From Fimbriiglobus sp043785105 (GTDB taxonomy: Bacteria > Planctomycetota > Planctomycetia > Gemmatales > Gemmataceae): a stretch of DNA of 64,000 bases. The translations under genes and the position numbers were made by a program. The DNA lies in the NCBI GenBank assembly GCA_043785105.1, contig JAYVXO010000072.1:1-64000 (forward strand), in the 5' to 3' direction. The notes below the pieces were generated by a model that was given only the letters and a program-made list of their open reading frames with translations, did not search any database and had not been told where the DNA came from. Within the stretch, counting starts at the first letter, position 1, and every line of letters begins with the position of its first letter. Below are positions 44,702 through 53,900 of the stretch, in pieces.

Positions 44702-45154
44702 TCACTTCACTTCGTACCGTTCCAGGTGCTTCTTCTTGAGTCGGACGTAATCGGGGTGCTGGCGCGCCGTGACGTACCGCTCGTAGAAAACCGCCGCGGC
44801 CTGTGCCTTCTCCGTATCCTCAGTTCGCGGCAACTCGTCGCCGGACTTCTTGTCGTACTTGCGGCCGCCCTTGTGGTTGGCGTACCGTCTAGCCCGCGTC
44901 CACCCCATCTGGAGGAACTTGCGGGCCATGTCGGCGCCGGGGAAATCGTCGGCCTTGAGGTACGCAAGAAACATCTTGTAAATTGTGGCCGATGACTCGT
45001 GCGCTATGGCAACGGTCTTGAACCGCCAGTGCGGTAGAATCTCGCTCTTGTACGGCTCAACCAGCAGGACGCCTTGCTCACCCTTGCCGACGCGATAAAG
45101 TTCCGGGTGCTTGCGGAAGTCCACGCTCCTGAAGTCCAGGGTGTAGTCGAACAA
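44702..45154 (-). CDS. DUF4385 family protein
   Basis: The 150-residue product matches DUF4385: YTLDFRSVDFRKHPELYRVG, GEQGVLLVEPYKSEILPHW and MARKFLQMGWTRARRYANHK GG. Soluble and Lys/Arg-rich. Function unknown. ATG at 45154 (minus). Convergent with the sensor kinase gene, 33 bases apart. Confidence 0.85.
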   Translation of the reverse strand: MFDYTLDFRSVDFRKHPELYRVGKGEQGVLLVEPYKSEILPHWRFKTVAIAHESSATIYKMFLAYLKADDFPGADMARKFLQMGWTRARRYANHKGGRKYDKKSGDELPRTEDTEKAQAAAVFYERYVTARQHPDYVRLKKKHLERYEVK

Positions 45155-45258
45155 CGCAACGCCTCCTGGAAAACTGTGTCTTGAGGAACGAGAAAAACGG
45201 GGAGAGAGTCCTGGTCTCTCTCCCCGTTCGATTTCACACGCTAACCAACAGAGCCGTG

Positions 45259-45660
45259 TTAGCGGCCTACGACTAAGGGCGGGTTTGTCATCGTCGGTTG
45301 ACCCGTCGCTGCCACGGGAGCGCCGGCCGTGACGAGGGCCGGCTGGGGGTTCGCCGCCGCCGTTTGTTGAATCCGCGCTTCGGCGTTAATCACGTCCGAC
45401 GGGGGCATTTCCGCCCGCCGTGCGGCTTGACCAATTTGGCCCAACAGCATGCCGATAATCACCAGTGTCAACCCGGTCAGGAACAACCCGACCAGCCAAA
45501 ACCAGACCATGTTGCTAATGGGTTGCGTGCCGTCGCTACCGCCTTGACCTCGCACGAAGGCGAAATACCACACGGCCGTCCACACGTCCATCAAAACCCC
45601 AAGGGTGATGTATATTAACGACGCGCGGGGGCCAAAAGCGGGGTGGGTTAGGATCGACAT
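45259..45660 (-). CDS. hypothetical membrane protein
   Basis: The 133-residue product has two clear hydrophobic segments (about 14-36 and 48-75), the second containing VGLFLTGLTLVIIGMLLGQI, and an Ala/Pro-rich tail. No family recognised. It lies upstream of the DUF4385 gene on the same strand. Confidence 0.65.
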   Translation of the reverse strand: MSILTHPAFGPRASLIYITLGVLMDVWTAVWYFAFVRGQGGSDGTQPISNMVWFWLVGLFLTGLTLVIIGMLLGQIGQAARRAEMPPSDVINAEARIQQTAAANPQPALVTAGAPVAATGQPTMTNPPLVVGR

Positions 45661-45991
45661 GTCATGGCTCCGATTCGGTTAGGGCTTTGTGGACAAATCA
45701 GCTAAGTCTCGCGGAGATGTCAAGCAAGATTTGTGCCAGAAGTGCGCTCGAGGGTTCCTCTCGTGTTGGCTTGGCTTGGCGTTTTTAAGCCGGTCTTGAA
45801 GCCGGTACGAAAGGTGAACTTCGGCGTTCAGTCATGAGCAACCGAGTTCACAATACATCGGATCCACAAAACTCAAGGCATCTCTAACGTGCCGCGTGTC
45901 GGGGACGACGGAGAGGCGGTTGTGCTGAAGAAAACCGCCACCGCGCCCATCACCGCTCGGCCCGATGTCGAGGAGTGCGTGTGCGACGTGA
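45661..45991. other. non-coding or decayed stretch
   Basis: No reliable gene. Short open frames on both strands do not look like real proteins. It leads into a pseudogene fragment and so may be eroded sequence. Confidence 0.45.
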
Positions 45992-46231
45992 GAAGCGCAC
46001 CGCACGGGCACGACCAACAAGTTCACCGATGACGGTCGGGCCGCCGGGTTCACGCCACTTGGCCCGGAAGCGTTCTCCGCCTGCGGCGGGTCGTTTCTCG
46101 ATCTCGGATCGTTCGCCCGGTCCGCCGTGCGCTACCTCAGGCTGCCCGCGACTGAGGACGAAACCGTCGGCTTCCGCCTGGCCCGGACGATTCACGTTCA
46201 TCCGCTTGAAGCCGCGGAACGGAACGAGTGA
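45992..46231 (+). pseudogene. fragment of formylglycine-generating enzyme-like (SUMF1) domain
   Basis: A plus-strand frame ending TGA 46229-46231 reads GGSFLDLGSFARSAVRYLRL and TVGFRLARTI. This is the C-terminal signature of FGE-sulfatase/SUMF1 domains (GGSf...RsAyR...GFRla). The frame has a stop at 45989-45991, no start and no N-terminal domain, so only about 80 residues of a roughly 250-residue domain remain. Not expressed as a useful protein, by inference. Confidence 0.6.
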
Positions 46232-46350
46232 ATGTTGTCTCGCTTCCGTACCTTGATGACCGGAATCTTGAACCACGATCGAGTCTGCGCTGATCGAATT
46301 ATGGCAAGACCCTGGTGCAGCTAAAATCTCTGGGGGTCAAAGACAAGAAT

Positions 46351-46379
46351 GTTCACCGCAGAGGCCGCAGAGAAATCCA
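46351..46379. repeat. half copy of CACAGAGG element (copy A7)
   Basis: GTTCACCGCAGAGGCCGCAG followed by AGAAATCCA matches the left arm and GAGAAATCCA core of the family, but no right arm follows. It is probably a truncated remnant. Confidence 0.6.
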
Positions 46380-46399
46380 TCGTGTCGGTGTGGAACACG

Positions 46400-47021
46400 T
46401 CACGACTTCTTCTTGTATTCGAGGTCCGGATAGCGGTTGAGTTCGACCGTCCAGATGTCGCCGATCTTGGGGCCACGCGCGTCAAAGACCGAACCGACGT
46501 CCGCTTGGCCCGTAGCGGATTCCAGCTTTGATAAATCCGCCTGGGTTGCCGTCGCCCGGAACACCTCCGTGTACCCCTGTTCGCCCGTCGGCGAGATGTA
46601 GAGCGAAACCGTGATACTGTTCAGCTTCCGGTCTTGGAAATGACGCAAGACTTGCCGACAGAATTCCACTTTAGCCCGGATGTGATTGCGGTCGGACTTG
46701 AGGCGGTCCCACGATCGTCGCCCCGGCTTGGAACGGGTTCGGCACGTCGTGAACGGTCAGGTGATAGCCACCCCCGACCGGCTTCACGTCCGTCCACGGG
46801 CTGATTTCTTTCGGAAGCATGACGGACGGCTTTTCTGCGTGCCCGTCGAAATACTTTTTGAAGCACTCCGCGTCCGACAAGCTCTTGTCGTCGGCGATCG
46901 TTTTCATCCGGTCGTCCGCCATTTTGTTGAGTTCAGCCGACGTGAACTGCTTGGACGGGGGTTGGTTGCCGCACCCGATGGCGAACAGCGTGAGGCCGAT
47001 CTCAAGTGTAATGCGTTTCAT
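46400..47021 (-). pseudogene. frameshifted lipoprotein gene
   Basis: Minus-strand frame from ATG 47021 encodes a lipoprotein-like start (MKRITLEIGLTLFAIGCGNQ, Cys17) that stops at 46671. A second frame then carries on coherently: WDRLKSDRNHIRAKVEFCRQ, through VEFCRQVLRHFQDRKLNS to the end at 46400. The two fit as one roughly 205-residue protein with a one-base shift near 46720. It could be a sequencing error, but the adjacent genes are decayed too. Product unknown. Confidence 0.65.
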
Positions 47022-47129
47022 TCCAGGTCTCCAGGGCGTTTTCCCCCAGTTGAACATCAACCGGGAACACGAATTCGACACGTCAAGCGGTCGTCACTTC
47101 ACTCGCCAGCGTTTGCCGGAATCGGGGCT

Positions 47130-49281
47130 TCAGGGTACGGGGGCTTTGGGTGTGGGAAGGAGTCGGCTGACGTCGGCACCGACATCAACGGGGATCGGTC
47201 CGCTCGGGCGGTCAATTTTTCCGAGTTGCAGCGGCGTACAGTCGGTTGCATCCGCGCGTGTTTGAAACGTGATGATCCCTTCGATCGACCGCGAGTCGGA
47301 CTGCGTCCAAAACTCCAGCCATTGCTCCATCCGTTTAAACGCCGATGGCACAATCGAGAGAACTTGCTTCGGTCGATTGCCGGTTAGGAATTGGCACCCG
47401 TGCCGGTACACATTGCCGTCGTCGGTCCAGGTGATCCGTTCCCGGAGAATCGCAGTCATACCCGCGTGGGTGTCCGCAGCCCGGCGATAATTTCCGAACG
47501 CAAAAATCGCCACGACGATGTTGGTGTCAAAGATGTTGCCGTGGGCCGTGACCGGCATCGGTTGGCGCAAGTGGATGTCGGGGAAGATTTGAACGCCGCG
47601 TTCGGTGGCCACGGTGTTCCGCAACAACACCATTCGGCCCGGCAGTTGAACCACGGTCGGCGTCTGGGTCAACACGATGCCGACCGTGCCTTCCAGGACG
47701 GTGTTTTCAATTCGGACCGCAGCCGCAGACGGTTTCCACCCCACGCAGATGCCCATGCCCGACATGGCGAGCAAGTGGTAATTGGTGATGGTCATCTCCT
47801 GACCACCCGAACCGATGCAGACGCCGTTCGGACCGCAGTTCACCCGGCACGCCACGAGGGTGAGTTTTCCCTTCGACTGCTGAACGACACTTTTGGACCC
47901 GGCTTCCTCTTGTTTCACGATCGGGGCTGGAATCGGCCAATCGATGTCAAGCCCTTCCAATCGAAGGTCGGCGGTCGTGCTTAAAAACTGCCCAGGGCCA
48001 TTTTCGATCGCGTCCGGGACGAACCGCGGCGTTGAACCGGGTGCGGCCCGGATCGTCAAATTCCTACTCTCGATCCGGATCAGTGATGACGGATACGGCC
48101 CGTTGCTATGCACCGTAATGACCTCGTCGTCTGCCGCTGCTGCAACGGCTCTGGTCAGGGTCGGTAGGTCTGGCTCTTACCTTCGACAACGAACCCGGTG
48201 ATCGAAGGAACAACGGAAGATGTTGGCAGGATCGGTCGTTGTGTCGGTCCCAGCAAAAACATCAGCACGCTGAGAACGGCGACGAGGGCGATCATCCCGA
48301 CAGCGACATAGCCCGCAGTCCTTCGCGCCGTCAGGGGCGTGATGGTCGTCGTCCGGTCCAAGAGCGAGACCAGTTCCTGTGCCGAACTGACGCGGTGTTC
48401 CGGCTCCTTCTCCAAGAGTCGATGGACGATCGAACAGAACCAGTTTGGCAACTCCGGATCGACTTCATTCAACGGCTTGGCCTCGGCCGTGCGGATTTTG
48501 TACAGGAGCACATAGGGCGAATCCGCCACGAACGGAATCTGTCCCGAAGCGGCCTGATAGAGCACCACGCCCAGGCTGAAGAGGTCGGAGCGGAAATCAA
48601 CCGGGCCGTCGATGGCTTGTTCCGGGGACATGTACGCGGGGGTGCCGGCGACGATGCCCACTTCGGTCATCGAATCGAGTCCGCTTTTCTTGGCGAGTCC
48701 GAAATCGGCGATGCGGACGCCGCGTTCAGGTCGCCCGCGAGCCGTTGGGCATCCTCGTGACTCGGAACACCTGTCGTGGCGGCTTGGGCTTCCCGTAGGA
48801 ACCGGCTCTTGGCGTCGGCATCCCGAACCAAGTGGGGCGAGAGAACCTTGACCGCAACCGTGCGACCCAGAATGGGATCGAGTCCTTCAAACACGACGCC
48901 CATGCCGCCGCGACCGATCACGCGGCGAATGTCGATCGTCCCCAGCCGACCGATGTATCCGCCACGGCTGGTCGGTTGCGACTCGGGGAGTATCGAACGG
49001 TTCACACGGCCAATTTCGACGGCGGGAGCACCGCCGTTCCAGAATGAAGAATCCGCTTGCAGACGAGCCATGATGAGTTGCAGGCTCGGGGATTGGTTCG
49101 GAACGCGGGCGGCTGCCGAGCCGAGAACGGAAGTCATCTCCGTCACACCCGCCAGGTCGTCGATGGGTTCCTGGCAGTCGGCACAAGTCGTCAGGTGGAC
49201 TTCGACCCGGAGGAGGTCCGATCCCGTGAGTCCGTCGGAAATCAGTTGACGGAGAACCGCATCGGCGGGGCACGCGGTCAT
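47130..49281 (-). pseudogene. decayed serine/threonine kinase with beta-helix tail
   Basis: Minus strand, in three frames. First part (49281 to about 48700): zinc-finger VEVHLTTCADC, glycine loop IGRGGMGVVFEG, VAVKVL lysine. Second part (about 48714 to 48155): RIADFGLAKK, GTPAYMSPEQA and a membrane helix (TAGYVAVGMIALVAVLSVL). Third part (about 48172 to 47130): a secreted parallel beta-helix region (TLTRAVAAAADDEVITVHSNG). Between the lysine and DFG, the alpha-C, hinge and HRD catalytic-loop region (about 80-90 residues) is missing; two further frameshifts follow. A functional kinase is unlikely. It starts four bases inside the sigma factor gene. Confidence 0.75.
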
Positions 49282-49865
49282 GATTCGTCCCCTTGTACGG
49301 TGGCAATTTCCTGCTTAATGCGAGCGGTCACCCGGCTCCGGGCGATGTAGACAGCCCCGGAACTGATGCCGAGTTCGGCGGCGACACCGTCGATGGCTTC
49401 ACCCAGAACGACACTCCGCCAGAACGCCTGCCAAGTCGCGTCTCGAAATTCGACCTTCACGCGGTGAGCGGCCCAGTGAAACAAATTGAGCTGGTACTCC
49501 CGATCCCAGACATCTTCATCCGGCGTGGGATCGGGGTGGGCTTCAAGGATCTCCCGCATGTCGGAATCGCCGGTCCCACGACAGCGGCTGGCGTTGCGGG
49601 TCATGAACTTGCCAATCTCGTTGCGGGCGATGGTGAACAGCCAGCCGCGAAATGCTCCCTTCGACGGGTCGTAGATAAATTCCGGCGCCGCCCGCAGCAC
49701 CAGCCGAAGCGTTTCCTGGGTCAGGTCGGCGGCGGCGGAATCCTGCAAGCGATTTTTCATGCCGTAGGAATGAAGCAGCGGCGCGTAAAGGCGGACGAAC
49801 TCCGACCAGGCGAGTTCGTCCTGCGGGTCGCGGATGCGGACGAGCAGACTCACACGAGTTTCCAT
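49278..49865 (-). CDS. ECF sigma factor
   Basis: The 195-residue product has sigma region 2 (SAAADLTQETLRLVLRAAPE, GAFRGWLFTIARNEIGKFM) and region 4 (AAELGISSGAVYIARSRVTA), with a linker between. This ECF type in Planctomycetes is often encoded with a serine/threonine kinase carrying a zinc-finger; here that partner (overlapping by four bases) is degraded. ATG at 49865. The sigma gene itself is intact. The regulon is unknown. Confidence 0.9.
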   Translation of the reverse strand: METRVSLLVRIRDPQDELAWSEFVRLYAPLLHSYGMKNRLQDSAAADLTQETLRLVLRAAPEFIYDPSKGAFRGWLFTIARNEIGKFMTRNASRCRGTGDSDMREILEAHPDPTPDEDVWDREYQLNLFHWAAHRVKVEFRDATWQAFWRSVVLGEAIDGVAAELGISSGAVYIARSRVTARIKQEIATVQGDES

Positions 49866-49971
49866 GACGGCACGATCATCGCAGAGAGGGGGAATATGCC
49901 ACCTCGACGTTATCCGGAATGACAGCGAATCAACAACGGATTCTGACGGCGGACTGGTTCGCCGACTGGGA

Positions 49972-50727
49972 TTACAGCCCCCACTGGTCGAGCTTCAAGG
50001 ACTTGATTTTGGCCTTTTCTTTCTTGGGGTTGCCGTCCCAATCCGGCTTGGCCAGCATGTAGGCGTACACCGTGCCTTTCGACACCACGACCGTGGTGGC
50101 GTCCTTCCCGTTCGTGCCGACGGCGGCGGTGATCTGCACCCCTTCCGCTTTGACCGACAGAGTCAACTTGCTACTCGACGAGATCGCCTCGGCTGTTTTC
50201 GCCTCCAACACCACCCAGATGTCGGACACGATACGTGCGTCGGTGTTGAACTCCCATAACCCGTCGAGCACCTTCGGTGCGTTGTTCGCCGCCGACTCCA
50301 AGTCGCTGAGTTCGACCGTGAACTTCACCAACTTGAGTTTGCCGGACTTCAGGTCCGCATACGCAGTCTGCTCGTGTCCTTTGAACACGCCGGGTTTGTT
50401 CACGCCTGCCATCACGTCTTTTTCCGCCGACTGCTTGAAGTTGATGGCCACCGTCGTCGCGTTTTTGATTGCCAACTTGCTCTGCGGAATGTGGTCGTGG
50501 ACTTCGATAAAGTTGGCACTCGTGATCGGCTCTCGTTTGCGACCTGTGGAACCGACCACCACGTTCTCCGCGTTGGCCCGGTAATACTTGATCCCGCCGA
50601 CTTTAATATGGTTGTCCTGAATCTCAACCTCGTCGGCGTAGGCGGCAGGTGCGGCACCAAACAGAGCCGCCGAGGCGACCAGCGTTCCGGTAAACAAGGC
50701 TCGGACAGTGGTACGGATCGCAAACAT
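49972..50727 (-). CDS. secreted protein of unknown function
   Basis: The 251-residue product has a clear Sec signal peptide (about 7-31, TLVASAALFGAAPAAYADE). The mature part is beta-strand-rich (VEIQDNHIKVGGIKYYRANA, VVSKGTVYAYMLAKPDWDG). No family recognised. It is followed by a 50-base palindromic terminator away from its start, upstream, so it is likely a single gene. Periplasmic or surface location is inferred. Confidence 0.8.
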   Translation of the reverse strand: MFAIRTTVRALFTGTLVASAALFGAAPAAYADEVEIQDNHIKVGGIKYYRANAENVVVGSTGRKREPITSANFIEVHDHIPQSKLAIKNATTVAINFKQSAEKDVMAGVNKPGVFKGHEQTAYADLKSGKLKLVKFTVELSDLESAANNAPKVLDGLWEFNTDARIVSDIWVVLEAKTAEAISSSSKLTLSVKAEGVQITAAVGTNGKDATTVVVSKGTVYAYMLAKPDWDGNPKKEKAKIKSLKLDQWGL

Positions 50728-50907
50728 GACTTTCTCCCGTGTTGTGGTCTTTGGTTTCCGAGGCAGCGAAGCGTCACCTCGTTACCGAAGCAGGTATCCG
50801 GGCGGAGAAATGACCGTTCACAATTTTGGGCAGTGGCCCGGATCGCGGGATCAAAAGCAGAGCCGAAATCCGCAAATTGTCGTGCCGATGCTGAGTTGGG
50901 TCGTTAA

Positions 50908-50957
50908 TAAACCCAAGAAAGCCCACGGATCATGATCCGTGGGCTTTCTTGGGTTTA
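50908..50957. terminator. 50-base perfect palindrome
   Basis: TAAACCCAAGAAAGCCCACG (start) and its exact complement meet at GGATCATGATCC with no loop. It ends in runs of T on both strands (TTTA/TAAA). It lies 39 bases beyond the 3' end of the large beta-helix gene (minus strand) and 180 bases upstream of the secreted protein gene, so it probably terminates the beta-helix gene. Confidence 0.7.
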
Positions 50958-50995
50958 CTCTCCACTATTCACTATTCACTACTCACTGCCCACGA

Positions 50996-53900
50996 CTACC
51001 CCACAAACACGCCGCCATCGAACGCATCGAATGGCGTGAACTGCACGTCAGGGTTTTGAGTGATGCTGGACGTGAGGTTCTTGCCGAGGTAGGCGGTCAC
51101 GATGCCGGTTTTGCCGCCGCCGGTGGTGATGTCGCTTCGGCCATCGCCGTCGAGGTCGGAGACGGAGACCGGGACGCCATCGCGGCGATCGGTTGGGCCG
51201 GAGAAGAAGTTTGCTAGTGGGGTTAACAGACCGGCGCGATCGACCAACTCGCGGCCTGATAGCACCAGAACCCGTGGCCCGCCGCCCGGTCCGGCCCCGA
51301 TGACCAGGTCGGCGCGGCCGTCGCCGTTTACATCTCCGGCGGCGATGTACAAGCCATCGACCAGGGTCGGGTCGAGTGCAAAGAAGTCTCCGATTATCTT
51401 CCGGGTGAAGGCACCGTTGACCAGGGAAGCCCCGTCCCAAATCGAAATTCGCGGGCCACCACCGGCACCGGCGGCGACGATGAGTTCGCCGATGCCGTCG
51501 GAGTTCATGTCCCCGACGGCTGCCCGCGCGCCACCCCGGAAGTTGGTATCTTCAATCCCGAAGAAGTCGGCGATGGGTGTCAACTTCACGCCGGTGAACA
51601 CGCGAACCCGTGGGCCGCCGCCGGTATCCGGGGTGACGACCAAATCGGGTTTTCCGTCGCCGTTCAAGTCGCCGGTTGTCACGAACAGACCGCCGGTGAA
51701 CCCTTCTTCAAATGGTGCGATTTGGGCGATCACTTTGCCCGTCTTGCCGTCGAAGACCTTGACCAAGTTCGACACGCCAGGGCCGGTTGCGACTATGAGG
51801 TCCGCGACTCCGTCGCCGTTCAGATCGGCAGTGGCGACTCGCACGCCACCCGGCACAGCCGTGGCAAACGGTGTCACTGTCAGGCTCACCTTGCCATCTG
51901 CAGTGTACAGCCGCGCTTCGTTCGGTACGGCCGCAACTGTTGGCAAGGACGACGTTGCGGGGCCGTTGGTGTTTGGTGCTGGCGTTCCCGTTGAGGTCGT
52001 TGAGGAAGCCGGGTTCGTCAACGCACCCGGACCGACGGCGATGACGTTGACCAAAGCCAACGGCGGGGGCGGCGGTGGGGGCGGTGGGGGTGGCGGCAGT
52101 GGCACAATCGGTGGGAGCGGTGGTTCCACAATCGTGAAGCTTTCCCCGGATTGAATCTCGAACGCCCCAATGTCGGCAGCCCCACCGAACACGCGGGTTA
52201 GTCCCCGTTCATCGGTCGTGATGCGGTCGGCTTCCGGAACCCCGGCGGCGTTGATGAGCGGGCTACCGACCAGTGGTGGCCGCGTCGGATTCAACCCGCC
52301 GTAGTTGTTCAACTTGCCCAGTTTCGGATCCAACGGGGCGTCGGCTGTCCCGAACAGATCGCCGGCAAATCGTGGGTACGAAACCGGCGCGACCCCGATC
52401 AGGTTGAAGCGGTCGTTGCGGACTTGATCGGCTTTGATGTCCACGTTCGGACTGAGGCCATCGACGACTTTATTCCCAGCGACGACACTGGCGTAAATCG
52501 TCAGGATGTTCTTGGCGACACTCACCCCCGCCACGTCCCCTTCGGTGGCCCGGTTGTTGGTCACGGTTGCAAACGACAACACGACCTGCCCGATGGGTGC
52601 GATCACCGCCGCTGACGCGCCGGTGTTGTTGTGAACTGTGGAGTTCAACAACTCGACAGCCCGACCGTTCGCTTGCCCGACCACAATCCCGCCCTTGGTA
52701 GAACTGTTCTCCGTCACCGTGCTGCGAATCAGGGTGAGTTGATTGCCCGTGGCAATCACCGCCGCCGCGCCGTCCCCGAAGGCAACGTTGCCACGGAATA
52801 AGGTGTCGGTGGCATGAACCAGAGTGCCGCTCACGCCGCCCGCATTACCCCGGTTGCCGGTGATCGACGCGCGAAGAAAGACTAGCCCGTAAGGCTCACC
52901 ATCGACGGCTCCGGCTCCGGTCAGGGAGAAGTTGCCGGTGAAGGTGGCGTCCGTGAATTGAACGCTACTGTAGATCGTGGGCGACGTATCGGTTTGGTCC
53001 GCCGAGACGGCCCCACCCTTTTTGCCCGCGTAGTTGTCCGTGAAAGTGGCTCGGGTGAAGGTCGTCAGCCCCTGGAATTTCAGTTTCGAGTCCGACGCTA
53101 CGGCCCCACCACCGTCGGTCGCCGTGTTACGCAGGAAGGTAACGTCCGTGGCGAAGAGGTCGGCGTTATCGACACGAATTGCACCGCCGTCGAGTAAGGG
53201 GAACTTCAGTTCCAGTCGGTTCGCACCACTGTAATCGAAGACGTTCCCGCCGATGAAATTCAAGCTGTTCACAATCAGGGTCGGCCCGATTGCTGGTGCG
53301 GGTGGCGTGATCTGGAGCGGATCAACCTGCCCAACTGCCCGCAGGAACCGGAACGACGGCGCACCGGGTGGGCGGTAGAAGGTCGCGCCGTTGCCGTTCA
53401 CCTTCAACGTCACATCAATGTTATCCAACACCGGGAGTGCGGTGCCGCCGTCGAACAACTCCACGGGGCTGTTGAATTCGTACTTCGCACCAGGGAATAG
53501 GTTGATGGTGGATTCGATCGAGTTCGACGTGTTGGCACTGCGGAAGAAGCCGATCAACTGGTTCACCGCCGCCACGTTGTTGACGGCGGGGTCGATCGTC
53601 GCGATTAAGTTTTGTGCGACCGGAAGGATTTCACCGGGTTGAACTTCAAACGCCCCGATGTCCGAACTCCCACCGGCGGGGCGAACCAGACCGCGTGCGT
53701 CCGTCGTCACAACGCCGACTGGTCCACCCACGTTCACGATCGGGCTGTCCGCAAAGGGTGCCCGCGTTAGAACCGCACCGCCGTAGTTGTCCAGTGGCCC
53801 CAATCGGGGATCGAGTGGCGCATCGGCTGTCCCGAGTTTGTCGCCGGTCGCGCCTTTGAAATTCGCCGGTGCCTTGCCAATGAAGTTGAAGCCACTGGTG

